A DNA stretch of 64,000 nt from Stomoxys calcitrans (Eukaryota; Arthropoda; Insecta; Diptera; Muscidae). A program made the translations under genes and the position numbers. The DNA lies in assembly GCF_963082655.1 (NCBI RefSeq), contig NC_081553.1, positions 31,442,341 to 31,506,340 on the forward strand, read 5' to 3'. This document shows, one piece after another, positions 22,496 through 34,754 of the stretch (the stretch's first letter is position 1; the number at the start of each line of letters is the position of its first letter). Under the pieces are notes generated by a model that ran no database searches, was not told the DNA's origin, and saw only the letters and a program-made list of their open reading frames with translations.

Positions 22496-23310
22496 CGGCA
22501 ATTTCTCGTCTTGTCATTTAGATTATTATAGGCACCCAATATTTATGCAAAAACGGGTGCCACCCAGATTCTCAATGAGACTCACCTCTCTCTACCGCTG
22601 ATTGTCCGCCACTGGAATTGTAGTTACTCCGTATCGAGCCTTCCACCAATGGAAACGTGCGGTAGCTCGCAACTAAGCTTCTTGTAATTTCAATAAACGC
22701 CACACACATCGAAGCTCAAAATTGCAGCCTGTGTGGTGCTTATAGTTATGTTGTTGTTGTGGAATTGTGTTATACACTGAGACGGCAGCCCTTGCCGTTG
22801 AAGGATTCAATCGTTGTATTGACCTCACCTCACGTTTTTGTATCCTTCGAGGATAGCTCCACACTCAAATCCGTGTCTACTAAGAGTCAACCAATAATCA
22901 TGTTCGTCTATGCATCGAAAACAGACCGTCTTTTCCACGTGCCTGAAGAACATTCAAGAAAACCCGGCACCCTCAGATAGAAAGCTTATCCCGCTGTAGA
23001 CCTGGACATGATCATAACAAGTGCTCGATCATCTCTCCTCAACACGACAGCTTACGCAGTAATTATTATACCATGTGAGCGGCCTTTATCCCTTCTCCAC
23101 AGTGCCCGGCTATAACTCCTGTAAACGTATTTAGTTACCTAATATCAAGGACAAGCTGTTCCTTCGACCAGAGTGTCCTGACTGTTCTATTTCCACGAAC
23201 AGACACCTACCTCCATCGCCTTTACACTGTCCATCTCCCTTTCAACGTTAGGGAGGCGACTGTTTGGCTCGCAATAGACGAGGCTGGAATATTCGTTTGC
23301 GTTCTTAATT
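22496..23310. repeat. LINE-like dispersed repeat, class unresolved
   Basis: 22,565-22,720 resembles 59,285-59,440: CGCTGATTGTCCGCCACTGG/CGATGATTGTCG, GTAGTTACTCCGTAT, TTCCACCA, GGTAGCTC and AGCTTCTTGTAA/AGCTTCTCGTAA. Read on the minus strand, both show LRxVWxxLxLxEA...RATxR...YGVT, which suggests a shared coding relic. The rest (22,980-23,300) has a LINE-like look but I cannot place it. Confidence 0.4.
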
Positions 23311-23445
23311 CCCACAATGGTTCAAATTGGTCTATATTTGGATATAGCTATCATATGCAATATACTGATCTTCTGATTTAAGGTCTATCGCCAATAGAGC
23401 TCTTATTTATTGTCCGATTTCGCTGAAACTTTGCAGTGAGAGATG
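23311..23445 (-). repeat. Solitary family B unit
   Basis: One minus-strand unit: TGGTTCAAATTGGTCTATAT, GATATAGCTATCATATGC, TTTATTGTCCGATTTCGCTG. No termini. Confidence 0.65.
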
Positions 23446-25067
23446 CATCACTCATTTCATAGGGTAGGGTTTTAAAAATATTTTTTTTGTCAATTTTTAT
23501 CCTTTTCTTAATTGTATCTTTATCTGCGTGTGGAAGAGTGAGCAGTTGGACGGGGGTAGTCAGTCTTGTGTCATATATAAAAATTAAATTGTCTTTATTA
23601 ATTTTATAACACAAACTGTTATACAAGAAATAATTATAAGCATGTGTGTGAAATAAGGCTGCATAAGACTGGCACACTTTCACATACAACACACACACAC
23701 ATACACACACGAGTAATTTTTATATCCTTACAAAAAGAGGCAAAACTCAGACGGCTGCTTTTGACATTTTGTCATTTATAAATTGTGCTTTATTGTATGG
23801 GAGTTGGTAGCGTCCTTATGTTTCTACACTGCTTGAAGGATAACAATGTAAGCTTTTGCACAGCACACATAAAATTCGGTCGATTTATTTCATAAGATTT
23901 TCTTTTATTCTGCCGTTTCGAGTAGGGTAGTCCCACAAACAAAAGTAAATGTCTCTCTTTCATTTGAGCTATTTTCATAGATTACCCTTTCCCCATAATG
24001 AGGGGAACGTCAACAACGACAACAATGACGATATGAAGGGACATTTCAAGCTGATGGTGAAAAACTGTTGCCAGCTTTGTTCGACAAAAGCGGATTAAGT
24101 TGTTAGCATTGATTGATTTTCGGTTCCATCTACCAATTTATTTTTCTCTTGATTTTGTTTTGGGGCGGTAAGGCTATAAGCATGGTCATTGCATTACTCT
24201 ATGGCAGTGCTCTCAAGCCATTTTTTGGCTTGTAACCTAGTCTTCTAGGGTTCTGTGCCAATGATGGCGAAAATGGACCAACACTAAAGTAGTTTGTTTA
24301 ATCTATTGATGTTGTGACACCATAAATGACGATAGACTAAAAAGACTATCAAACGATGATGTTAACATAAGTCTATTATAGTGAATTTAAATAATTTGTT
24401 GTGTATCATGTGCCCCATAAGCATTTTGTGGTTTAGTGATTTGATTAAAAACTTGTTGAAAAAGGATAATGGGCTTAAAGTATTAACTCGATAGGCTATG
24501 TTGTTGGCTTTTGTACACCATTCGATCCCAAACAAAAAATAAATGCCCAAAGGGTATGACAGCGATTTACGGTGAATATCTGCTAGCAAGTAAACCCTCA
24601 CCTTTTCGTTCATTCGTTCGTTAGCTTCCCCCCCTCCCAAAAAAAAAAAAAAATTAATTAAATAATAAAGAGCTTGTATGTAAGGACACAAAATGAATTG
24701 ATTAAAATGCAAATGAACTTAAACATTGTACTCTTAAAAGGTTTCAGGCTAACACACGATAACAACACTTCAAGGAAAATTGCAAAATCCTTATTTACAT
24801 TTATGCTATTATTAAGCCTGAATAACAGTTAGCCTTAAAGTATGCTTTAAGTTTTAAATTTTCAATTAAAGGAAAGGTTAATTTAACAAAAAATTTGAAT
24901 AGGAATTTCCTTTAAAAGTAGAATGTATATAAAGTAATTTGAAAAAGAATTTTACATTTTGATAATTTCGACTGCTTGAAGTGACATTTGATTATAGAAT
25001 GAGGCTAGCCGAGATAAATAGGTTACCTCTTTTTCCCACGAAATCAGTAGGTAATAGGACAAGACTT
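23446..25067. other. AT-rich unique DNA with CA repeat
   Basis: No gene recognised. (CA)n near 23,683-23,712, a poly-A run near 24,640, and a CCTTAAAGTATGC motif at 24,833-24,845. Confidence 0.5.
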
Positions 25068-25636
25068 TTTATACCTACCACCACAGGATAGAGAGTATAT
25101 TAATTTAGTCATTCCGTTTGCAACACATCGAAATATCCATTTTCGGCTTTACAAAGTACATATTTTTCTGATCGTCGTAAAATTCTAAGACGATATAACG
25201 ATGTCCGTGAGTACGTCCGTTTGTCCGCTGCAAATTGCAAATTTTGCCCATGAACATTCCACTAAGGAACAGGGGCAAACTTCTCACATATCAATGAGTG
25301 CAGTCCGATTCAAATTTAAGCTCAATGATAATTTAAGCTGATAAGTTTATAGCCTAATACAGCTCCCCTATAAACCGATCTCGCTATTTTACTTCTTCAG
25401 GCCCTAATGTGCACAATTCTTACTAGATTTGGCTGAAATTTTACACAAAGACTTCTACTATGGTCTCCGATATTCAGTTTATGGTCCGAAATGAACCATT
25501 ACTTGACATAGCAATTGTTTTCTTTTATCCTTTGTTTACCAAAAAAGAGATACCGTGGCAAGAGCTCGACAAATTCGATCCATTGTGGAGAGTATATATG
25601 ATTCGGCCCGGCCGAACTTAGCACGCTTTTGCTTGC
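25068..25636 (-). mobile_element. Chimeric B/A element holding a SINE-A tail
   Basis: The minus-strand 3' end (TACCTACCACCACAGGATAG; TTGCAACACATCGAAATAT; ACGATATAACGATGTCCGTG) has the family B form. The 5' end (GAGATACCGTGGCAAGAGCT..., palindrome complement at 25,602-25,616, CTTAGCACGCTTTTGCTTG) is family A. They meet at the SINE-A fragment 25,230-25,331. Confidence 0.65.
25230..25331 (-). mobile_element. SINE-A 3'-end fragment
   Basis: GCAAATTTTGCCCATGAACA, AACTTCTCACATATCAATGA and AGTGCAGTCCGATTC match the SINE-A 3' end. The rest, including the head, is absent, as expected for a 5'-truncated insertion or later deletion. Confidence 0.8.
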
Positions 25637-26937
25637 TTTTAGCATACAACAGACTTTTCAGCAGTAAGCCTGCTGGTCAGAAATTGCGAAACTTCTGCTG
25701 TAATAGCAGAAATACTGCTTCAATAGCAGCAAAATTAACTACTGATATTCAGCAGACAGTGTTTACTATTGTCATCAAACTTATTTCTATGTGTGTACAA
25801 ACCGCATTATTGCAACTTTTATATTCGATTAATAGCAAACTTATTTCATTCACATCTAAACTTCCTCTATACTTGTGATGAGCATTGTCATTAATACCTA
25901 CAGTGCCAAGAAGAAGAGCAAGACTCATATATGAGTAAGCCGATCAATCCAGAATTACTTACTGAAGCTAGGCATGTCCGTCTCTCCATCCGTATAAACT
26001 TTTATCATGCTGGTTTTAGACAATTATTTATTAAAATATTCTATTGCTCAGAAATATAAAACACCAAAGCCAATACAAATCACATTTTTGCCCTAAAATC
26101 ACCATTTGATATGGCCTGTTGATACTATATTTGAAACCCCTTGGTTTCAAAGAATTGATTGAATCTCTGGTTGCCTTTAATTTGATTCTTCTTTCTATCT
26201 AACTGCAATATTTTAAATAAAATCTAATTCCCTTAGAGCCTTTGATATCTGAATTTGCATTTAAAATCCAACAAATATTTCCCCAGCAATAGCATGACCA
26301 AGAATACAGAGTTAATTCATGGTATTTGAGGGTTTATTGGACATACTCATTTTCTTTGTTTTTGTGTTAAGAAGAAGACGGAGACGAAATCGAGTCCTTA
26401 GTTTGTTATTGATACAATCATTTCCCTAGAATCCCCCTAATAGTATGCTATGGCAAAAGTCAATAAAATTTATTCTTCTAAGCACAATATGGAATACATG
26501 ACAAGAAAAGACCGCCCATGCAATGAATGACCATAGCATTTATTATGCATTTTATTAAATTAAATCATATGGCTTAATTTTAAAGCCAGTTTGAGCACAC
26601 AAAAGTATGCAATAAAAATAATACTTTGTTACAGCCTAAAGGCAGGCAATGATTGATATGGGTTTGAAAAACAATAAATTTAATTAAATTGCATAGAATG
26701 TTAAAGCAGAGGAAATTGTGTGGAAAAAAAGGATATACATGAAGAATTGTTAAGACATTTGTTTAATGTTTGAATGAAACGTTTATTTATTCTTTGAATA
26801 GTATAATAATTGCGTTAGCAATAAAAACAAATATAGAATTTAAACACATCAGAATTGTGGTAAGCCAATTGAATGTATTCAAATATTTGTATTTGCTCAC
26901 TTACTATTGATTAAATGGAGAGTTTAAGTGTTCAGTA
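25637..26937. other. AT-rich unique DNA, no gene recognised
   Basis: Short inverted CAGCAG/CTGCTG patches occur at about 25,650-25,760. Motif copies: CCTAATAGTATGC (26,436-26,448) and AAAAGTATGC (26,601-26,610). No coding region recognised. Confidence 0.45.
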
Positions 26938-27215
26938 TAAAAATAAAAAAAAAAAATAAAAAAATTGAGCCAAGTTCGGCCGGGCAAATCTTAGGAATCC
27001 ATCACCCGGGACACTTAAACTTAACGAGAATCTATATAAGGTTATAGACTGAAGTGGACAATACATCCAATAAATGTTGAAAGTCCTATTAAAACACTAC
27101 GTGCAAAATTTTGAGCAAAATCAGACAACAGTTGAGGTTTCCATTGTGCTTACAAATCAAATCTGGAAAACTGTTTATATATTTAACAATATGGCACATT
27201 TGCAATTCTCAACAA
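26938..27215 (+). mobile_element. Diverged A/E-like 5' fragment
   Basis: GCCAAGTTCGGCCGGGCAAA keeps half of the terminal palindrome. Then ATCCATCACCCGGGACAC and about one and a half array units (CACTACGTGCAAAATTTTGA, CTGTTTATATATTTAACAAT). No 3' end. Confidence 0.5.
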
Positions 27216-27889
27216 ATTTTTTGCCGCTTTTTCTTGTATGCTTTCTTAAATTCTTTCTTTTTCATATGAAATTATTAATATTCTTCATGCTACTTATATT
27301 TTGCTTTTCCTTTCTCAAATTTCCCTTAAATCAAAATATTATGCTTATTTTTCGCTGTTTTTCTCTGCTTCTCAGCAAACTTTCAAAATATTTCATTATT
27401 AATAAAATTGTACAAAAAATTTACATAATTAAAATTATTTTAATTAGATGAAATTCAAACAACATAACAGAAACAAGCTGTTGCTAAAACAAACAAGGAC
27501 TACTTTTTGTATGCCGCCTTAAATTATGCAATGTCTGTTGCAAAGACAAACATACTGTAGAAACATGAACTTCAAAGAATAAGTAGAAAAAGAATGAGAA
27601 GAACTTAAAGCAAACAGATTTTAAGCTTAAAGCAATGCTCATTTCTTTTTAAGAATAATATATAAACAAAGAGCAAAACTAAAATGCAGCGTTTTGAATA
27701 TTTTAAAAATCTATAAGAATGGCTTTTCTTAACCTACGAGTTTGTTTGAGTGTAACCTAAAAGTAGGCGGCATATTTTTATATTCTATGTAATGGCCATG
27801 ACTTAATGACTTATCTCGAAATCTAGTCAGTCTTTAATTTGGATACCAATTGAAATAGCAATTTAGAACCTTGTAAGATTTTCCTACCA
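27216..27889. other. AT-rich unique DNA
   Basis: Contains an exact CCTAAAAGTAGGC at 27,756-27,768. The 125-residue ORF at 27,074-27,451 is Phe/Leu/Ile-rich translation of AT-rich DNA with no family likeness. Confidence 0.45.
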
Positions 27890-29000
27890 TAGGACAAATG
27901 ATATGGATTTCCACATCTTTAAAAGGCCATATCGGATAAAAGATTATATGGGAGTTATATCGAAACATTTATTATTGACACATACTGGGACATGAAATAG
28001 AACATCTCACAACCTATATTGTAGAGATGTGACCAAGAGTGAGGATTTTACTGCTTTAAAAGTCCATAACGTATGAAAAATACACATTGGAGCTATATCT
28101 AAATTAGGACCGATTTTAATGAAATTTTGCGCACGTATTGAAACGTCATGCAAAATCGGACGAAAATTGTGGCTTCTACAGCCTTAAAAGGCCATATCGG
28201 ATGAAAGATGTGTAAGGGAGCTATATCTTAATCTGAAATTTTGCACACATATGAGGATGTTAAATAAAACACCCCATGCAAAATTTTGTAAAGATCGGAC
28301 GAACATTGTGGCTTCTACAGCCCTAAATGGCCATGACGGATAAAAGATATGTAAGGGAGCTATATCTTAATCTGAACCGATTTTCTTCAAAACCAACAGC
28401 GTTTGTCCTCGGGCCAAACAAGTGACATGTGTAAAATTTCGTGACAATCGGACAACAAATACGACCTGCACTTCGATTACAAGAATATGGACTCACAGAC
28501 GGACATGGCTAAATCGAATCAGAAAGTGATTCTGGGCCGATCGGTATACTTATCAATGGATCAAGCTCTTCTCCTTCTTAGCGTTGCAAACAAATGCACA
28601 AATCTATAATACTCTGTACCACAGTGGTGGTGTAAATGCAAATTTTGCCCATGAACATTCCACAAAGGAACAGGGGCAAACTTCTCACATATCAATGAGT
28701 GCAGTCCGATTCAAGTTTAAGCTCAATGATAAGGGGCGACCTTTTTATAGCCGAGTCCGAACGGCGTGACGCAGGGCGACATCTCTTTGGAGAGAAGTTT
28801 TACATGGCATAGTACCTCACTAATGTTGCCTGCATTAGGAGGGGAAAACCACCGCTGAAAATTTTTTTTGATGGTTTCGCCAGGATTTGAAACCAGGCGT
28901 TCAGCGTCATGGGCGGACATGCTAACCTCTGCGCTACGGTGGCCTCCAAGTGAGTGCGCTACGGTGGGAAAGTGAGTTGTGGTGGTGTAGGGTATAAAAA
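27890..29000 (+). mobile_element. Family D element interrupted by SINE-A
   Basis: Units with GGCCATATCGGATAAAAGAT and GGGAGCTATATC-like anchors (27,951; 28,089; 28,217; 28,356), then GACGGACATGGCTAAATCGA, ATCAGAAAGTGATTCTGGGC and a 3' hairpin of the ATACCCTGTACCAC...GTGGTGTAGGGTAT type. SINE-A sits inside that hairpin. The outer half, GTGGTGTAGGGTATAAAAAG, resumes after 28,978. Confidence 0.75.
28635..28978 (-). mobile_element. SINE-A, full copy with 11-bp TSD
   Basis: Flanked by GTGGTGGTGTA at 28,624-28,634 and 28,979-28,989. The tail is at the left (AATGCAAATTTTGCCCATGA). The body holds CCGAACGGCGTGACGCAGGG. The tRNA-like head on the right has the B-box complement GGATTTGAAACCAGGCG and the A-box side TGCTAACCTCTGCGCTACGG. 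A short extra piece repeating GCGCTACGGTGG precedes the TSD. Confidence 0.9.
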
Positions 29001-29009
29001 GTACTACAT

Positions 29010-29058
29010 GCACAAGTATTATATAGTTGGCACCGCCCGACTTTTCCCTTTCCTTACT
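29010..29058 (-). mobile_element. Family C/D solo 5' terminus
   Basis: GGCACCGCCCGACTTTTCCC followed by TTTCCTTACTGGTTTT is the complement of a C/D 5' end (CAGTAAGG...AAAAGTCGGGCGGTGCC). The array is absent. Confidence 0.5.
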
Positions 29059-30275
29059 GGTTTTGTCTATAAGCGAGTTAAGTTCGAAGATGGGCTATAT
29101 CGGACCATATCCTGATATAGCCCCTCTAAAGACCGATCCACCGTAAAAGCCACATTTATTATCTGATTTAGCTGAAATTTGAAACACTGAGTTGTGTAAG
29201 GCTGGTCGACGTCGTTTTTCAATTTGTCTCCGATCGGTTCAGATTTGGTAATAGCTGTCATATAGACCGATCTCTCGATTTAAGGTTTTTGGGCCATAAA
29301 AAGAGCATTTATGGTCCAATTTCGCCGGAATTTGGGACTGTGAGTTGCGTTAGGACCTTAGACATCTTCCTTCAATTTACCCCAGATCGGTTGAGATTTG
29401 GATATAGCTGCCGTATAGACCGACCTCTCGATTTAGGGTTTTGGGGCTATAAAAGGCGCATTTATTGTCCGATTTCGACCAAAATCGGGAAAGTGAGTTG
29501 CGATAGGCTTTTCGACAACTTTCTGCATTTTGGCCCAGATCAGTCCAGATTTGGATATAGCTGCCATATAGACCGACCTCTCGATTTAAGGTTTTGGGGC
29601 TATAAAAGGCGCATTTATTGTCCGATTTCGCCGAAATTTGAGACAGTGAGTTTTGTTGGGGCCTTTAACATCCTTCTTCAATATGTCACAGGTCGGTCTT
29701 GATTTAGATATAGCTGCCGTATAGACCGATCTCTTGATTTAAGGTCTTGGACCCATAAAATGCGCATTTATTGTCCGATGTCGCCGAAATTTGGGACAGT
29801 GAGTTGCTTTAGGTTTTCCGATAACTTTCTCCAATTTGGCCCACATCGGTCCAGATTTGGATATAGCCGCCATATAGACCGACCTCTCGATTTAAGGTTT
29901 TGGGGCTATTAAAGTCGCATTTATTGTCCGATGTCGACTAAATTTGCGAAAGTGAGTTGCGTTAGGCTTTTCGGCAACTTTCTGTAATATGACCCAGATC
30001 GGTCCAGATTTGGATATAGCTACCATATAGACCGACCTCTCGATCTAATGTTTTTGGTCCATAAAAGGCGCATTTATTGTCCGATTTCGACTAAATTTGG
30101 GAAAGTGAGTTGTGTTAGGCTTTTCGACATCTTTCTGCAATTTGGCCCAGATCAGTCCAGATTAGGATATAGCTGCCATACAGACCGACATATCGATTGA
30201 TGGTTTTGGGCCCATAAAAGGCGCATTTATTGTCCGATGTCGCCGAAATTTGAGACAGTGAGTAAAGTTGGGCCC
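29059..30275 (-). mobile_element. Family B array, 5' end missing
   Basis: About eight minus-strand units (GATATAGCTGCCATATAGAC, GGCGCATTTATTGTCCGATT, GAGTTGCGTTAGGCTTTTCG). It begins at the conserved stretch GTTCGAAGATGGGCTATATC that normally lies between the array and the GTCY core. Neither terminal hairpin is present. Confidence 0.8.
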
Positions 30276-31226
30276 CTCCACACCATATGTTCATACCATT
30301 TTCAAAATATTCTCCTCTTTTTGCCTTTTTTAAGGATATTAATTTAAATCTCGTAGCCAAAATTGTCCAAATATGTTTTCCTGTTTTTATTGTAGCCCTA
30401 AGGCAAATATACAAAATCAAAATTCCTTGTGAACAAAATTCTTGTAAATATAGCAAACTTTGTTAAGGCCAATGTAAAATGATTGATTGGAAAATTCTAA
30501 ACAAAAGCAGGAGAAGAAGTTATTGAAGCCTAAAATAAAAGCTTCAAATAACTTTTCTGGTAGGCAAATACATATGTTACACAAAAAATTCTCGGAAGTG
30601 TTTGCGGGAATATTTTATGTTAAAATTAATGATGATATAAAAAAAAAACAAAATAAGAGGATTGATGTGGTCAAGGCAAGAACAAAAAACAAACAAACTG
30701 TCTGACACGTGCCGGAAAATTTGAAGCCACACATATAACAAGTATCTCATCTTGCTGTTTATAAAATACCTTTTTTTATTCAAATTCAAGTTGAAAACCA
30801 AAAATACCCGTAACATTTTACAGCATGTCATACGTTTGCGGTCATTTTGTACGTCTTATTTTATTTTAATGTCGTTTTCAATTTATTTTATCCTTTAAAA
30901 TTTAAAAAGACATTTTTTAAGCGTTAACCTAAGTCAGGGACTTAAGGACTTCACATGTAATGCCATTAAAAGTTACACAACAAGCATGTGAAATTTATCT
31001 GGCTCATCAGATTGAGTTAATAACTACAATTTGGGTTAAATAATTTAATTGTTTATAAAAGCTTGTGACAGACATTATACGCATTGGCCAATTATGCTGC
31101 TTATTTATATGAAAATGATGGTTAAGCATCCATAGAATTAAGTTACAAACTAATTGGCACACTATGAAGGGGATTTTTTTGTGAATTTCTGCTGCATAGT
31201 TTTTGGAGCATGTAATACAAGTTATA
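30276..31226. other. AT-rich unique DNA, nothing recognised
   Basis: No repeat family or gene recognised. Confidence 0.4.
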
Positions 31227-32600
31227 ACAAGTAAACATGCGTTAAGTTCGGCCGGGCAGAACTTTGGATACCCACCACCTCGGGTATGTAAACCACCTTT
31301 CGTCAAATTCCGGTGAAAATATCATACCTTATGCCCCATAGCAGCTACAATATATCGAAATATGTTCCTATTCGGATCAAATAATAATTAGTATGGTAGC
31401 TATATCTAAAAATAAACCAATTTGAACAATATACGACACGGATGTTGGAAAGCCTAACATAAGTCACTATGTCAAATTTCAGTGAAATCGGAATTTAAAT
31501 GCGCCTTTTATGGGGCTAAGACTTTAAAACGAGATATGGGTCTACATGGCAGCTATATCCAAATCTGTACCGATTTAGGTCAAGTTTCAGAAAACATCGA
31601 AGAGCCTAACACAAAGCACTGTCCCAAATTTCGGCAAAATCGGATAATAAATGCGCGTTTTATGGACCAAAAACCTTTAATCGAGAGATCGGTCTATATG
31701 GCAGCTATATCCAAGTCTGAACCGATCTGTGCGATATTGAAGAAGTATGTCAAAGGACTTAACCTAACTCTCTGTCCCAAATTTCGGCGACAGCGGACAA
31801 TAAATGTGCCTTTTATGGGCCCAAAAAATTAAATCGGGAGATCGGTCTGTACGGCAGCTATATCCAAATCTAGACCGATCTGTGCGATATTGCAGGAGTA
31901 TATCAAGGGGCTCAACTTAACTCACTATCCCAAATTTCAGCGACATCGGACAATAAATGCGCCTTTTTTGGACCCAAAACCTAAAGTCGAGATATCGGTC
32001 TATATGGCAGCTATATCCAAATCTGGTCCAATCTGTGCGATATTGCAGAAGTATGTCGAGGGGATCAACTTAACTCACTGTCCCAAATTTCAGCGACATC
32101 GGACAATAAATGCGCCATTTATGGGCCCAAAACCTTAAATCGAAGGATCGATCTATATGGCTGCTATATCCAAATCTGGACCGATCAGAGCCAAATTGAC
32201 GAAGGGTATTGAAGGGCTTAACACAACCCACTCTCTCAAATTTCAGCAAAATCGGATGATAAATGTGGCTTTAATGGGCCTAAAACCCTAAATCGGCGGA
32301 TCAGTCCATATGGCAGCTATATCGAGATATAGTCCGATATAACCCATCTTCGAACTTTACCTGCTTATGGACATAAAAAGAATCTGTGCAAAATTTCAGC
32401 TCAATATCTCTATTTTTAAAGACTTTAGCGTGATTTCAACAGGCAGACGGACAGACGGAGGGACATGGCTAGATCGTCTTAGATTTTTACGCTGATCATG
32501 AATATATATACTTTATAGGATTGGAAGCGGATATTTCAATGTGTTGCAAATGGAATGACAAAATGAATATATCCCCATCCTTCGGTGGTTGGTACAAAAA
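31227..32600 (+). mobile_element. Family B element, near complete
   Basis: Starts ACAAGTAAACATGCGTTAAG with the palindrome carrying one change (TTCGGCCGGGCAGAA). About six units with the usual anchors. AGGCAGACGGACAGACGG, ACATGGCTAGATCGTCTTAG and the 3' end CCCCATCCTTCGGTGGTTGG, then TACAAAAA (decayed from GTATAAAAA). Confidence 0.85.
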
Positions 32601-33646
32601 ACTCAGTCATTATTGCGGCAGTTTAACATGACTTCATATGACGAACAAGCGAACAAATTTGCCTCAATTACAGTGATATTATTTAAATTATATTTTCTGG
32701 CAATTTACTTTTGTTTCAAAGCTTTCAAATAATATTCGCTTCCATATTTCTCTTTGGCAATTCATTGTTTGGTTGAGATTAAGCTATCATGTGGTACTGG
32801 GTTGCAAAACAAAGTTCATAGTTGTTTTTGCAAATCCCCATTCAGAATGCAAAGTCGCCACAGCATAGCATACATATAGGCGACATGAACATGACACTTT
32901 AGTGGGATTTTCTGCTTTGTTTGGTTTTGAATGAGTTTTTGTTTTTTTTTTTTTGTTTTTGGTGAATGGGATGCCATATTGTAGTGCGTGGTTTCATGCC
33001 CCAGTCAAGAGATGTGAATGTTTTCTTTTGTTTTCTGTCAAACAATGCTTGTACTATGCCATTGTGTTTGTCTTCATTTTAGTTCATCACAGGTACATAT
33101 GTAGCCATATATTTAGCTGTTATGCCATTAACCTCAAATAAAGCATGCCCACTGGCTTGCAGGGTCGCTGTGAGAGCGAAAGCATGTGTAGTAAATATTT
33201 GATTGGCATATTTAGTCTAGACAGTATTGTTGGAGGGTTTGTGAAAAATTTTGATAATTGTAAATTCGTCAAAAGAGTAGTCAATTTTAGTTGTGCAAAG
33301 TTAAGAAAGGGTTTTTTCCAATTTCAAAAAGCCGAGGCAATTGAGGTTTTCTATGAGCTTTTGTGGTAGTTATGAAAGGCGACAAAATGATGAGCTGCCA
33401 TGAACAGTAATTGAGATTTTACGTGAAAATTTAACTGGAAACCATCTCTAAATGATGTAAACGAAAGATGAAGGACACTTGTCTAGACGGAATTAAAATC
33501 CTTCCGTCCCTCAGTCCGTATATGAAAATTACGCTACAAGCTACTGTTGAAACTATAAGTTATCTTTCTTCACCTGTCCTTGTGGTATCACAACAAACCA
33601 ATTTGCCTAGGTACATTTGATTTCAATAAAATCACTCTATCATATA
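32601..33646. other. AT-rich unique DNA, nothing recognised
   Basis: No conserved coding region. The ORFs at 32,953-33,141 and 33,145-33,369 have no recognised domain. Confidence 0.4.
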
Positions 33647-34754
33647 ACAAGTAAAAGCGTGCTAAGTTCGGCCGGGCCGAATCTTATATACCCTCCACCA
33701 TGGATCGCATTTGTCGAGTTATTTTCCCGGCATCTCTTCTTAGGCAAAACAGGAAATAAAAAAAGATTTGCTCAGCTATTAGAGCGATATCAAGATATGG
33801 TCCGGTTTGGACCACAATTAAATTATATGTTGGAGACCTGTGTAAAATGTCAGCCAATTCGAATAAGAATTGCGCCCTTTGTGGGCTCAAGAAGTAAAAT
33901 AGAGAGATCGAATCCGTCGTACAAAATTTCAGGCAAATCGGATAATAATTGCGACCTCTACAGGCTCAAGAAGTCAAGATCCCAGATCGGTTTATATGAC
34001 AGCTATATCAAGTTATAGACCGATTTTAACCATACTTGGCACAGTTATTGGATATCATAACAAAACACGTCGTGCGAAATTTCATTCCAATCAGATAAGA
34101 ATTGCACACTCTAGAGGCTCAAGAAGTCAATACCCAAGATCGGTTTATATGACAGCTATATCAGGTTATGGACCGATTTGAACCATACTCGGCACAGTTG
34201 TTGGATATCAGAACAAAACACGTTGTGCGAAATTTCATTCCAATCAGATAAGAATTGCGCACTCTAGAGGCTCAAGAAGTCAAGACCCAAGATCGGTTTA
34301 TATGACAGCTATATCAGGTTTTTTACCGATTTTAACCATACTCGGCACAGTTGTTGGATATCACAACAAAACACGTCGTGCAAAATTTCATCCCACTCGG
34401 ATAAGAATTGCGCACTATAGAGGCTAAAGAAGTCAAGTCCCCAGATCCGTTTATATGGCAGCTATATCAAAACATGGACCGATATGGCCCATTTACAATA
34501 CCAACCGACCTACACTAATAAGAAGTATTTGTGCAAAATTTCAAGCGGCTAGCTTTACTCCTTCGGAGGTTATCGTGCTTTCGACAAACAGACGGACGGA
34601 CGGACAGACGGAAGGACATGGCTAGATCGACATAAAATGTCACGACGATCTAGAATATATATACTTTATGGGGTCTCAGACGAATATTTCGAGTAGTTAC
34701 AAACAGAATGACGAAATTAGTATACCCCCCATCCTATGGTGGAGGGTATAAAAA
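33647..34754 (+). mobile_element. Family A element, complete
   Basis: Starts ACAAGTAAAAGCGTGCTAAG, palindrome TTCGGCCGGGCCGAA at 33,667-33,681, then ATACCCTCCACCATGGATCG. Four to five units. A GACGGACGGACGGACAGACG tract, ACATGGCTAGATCGACATAA, and the 3' hairpin CCCCCATCCTATGGTGGAGG then GTATAAAAAT. Both ends are clean, so this is a good reference copy. Confidence 0.9.

Noticed and set aside
27074..27451. 125-residue hydrophobic ORF, looks like membrane segments
   Set aside because: AT-rich DNA yields Phe/Leu/Ile runs by chance. No start context or family match.
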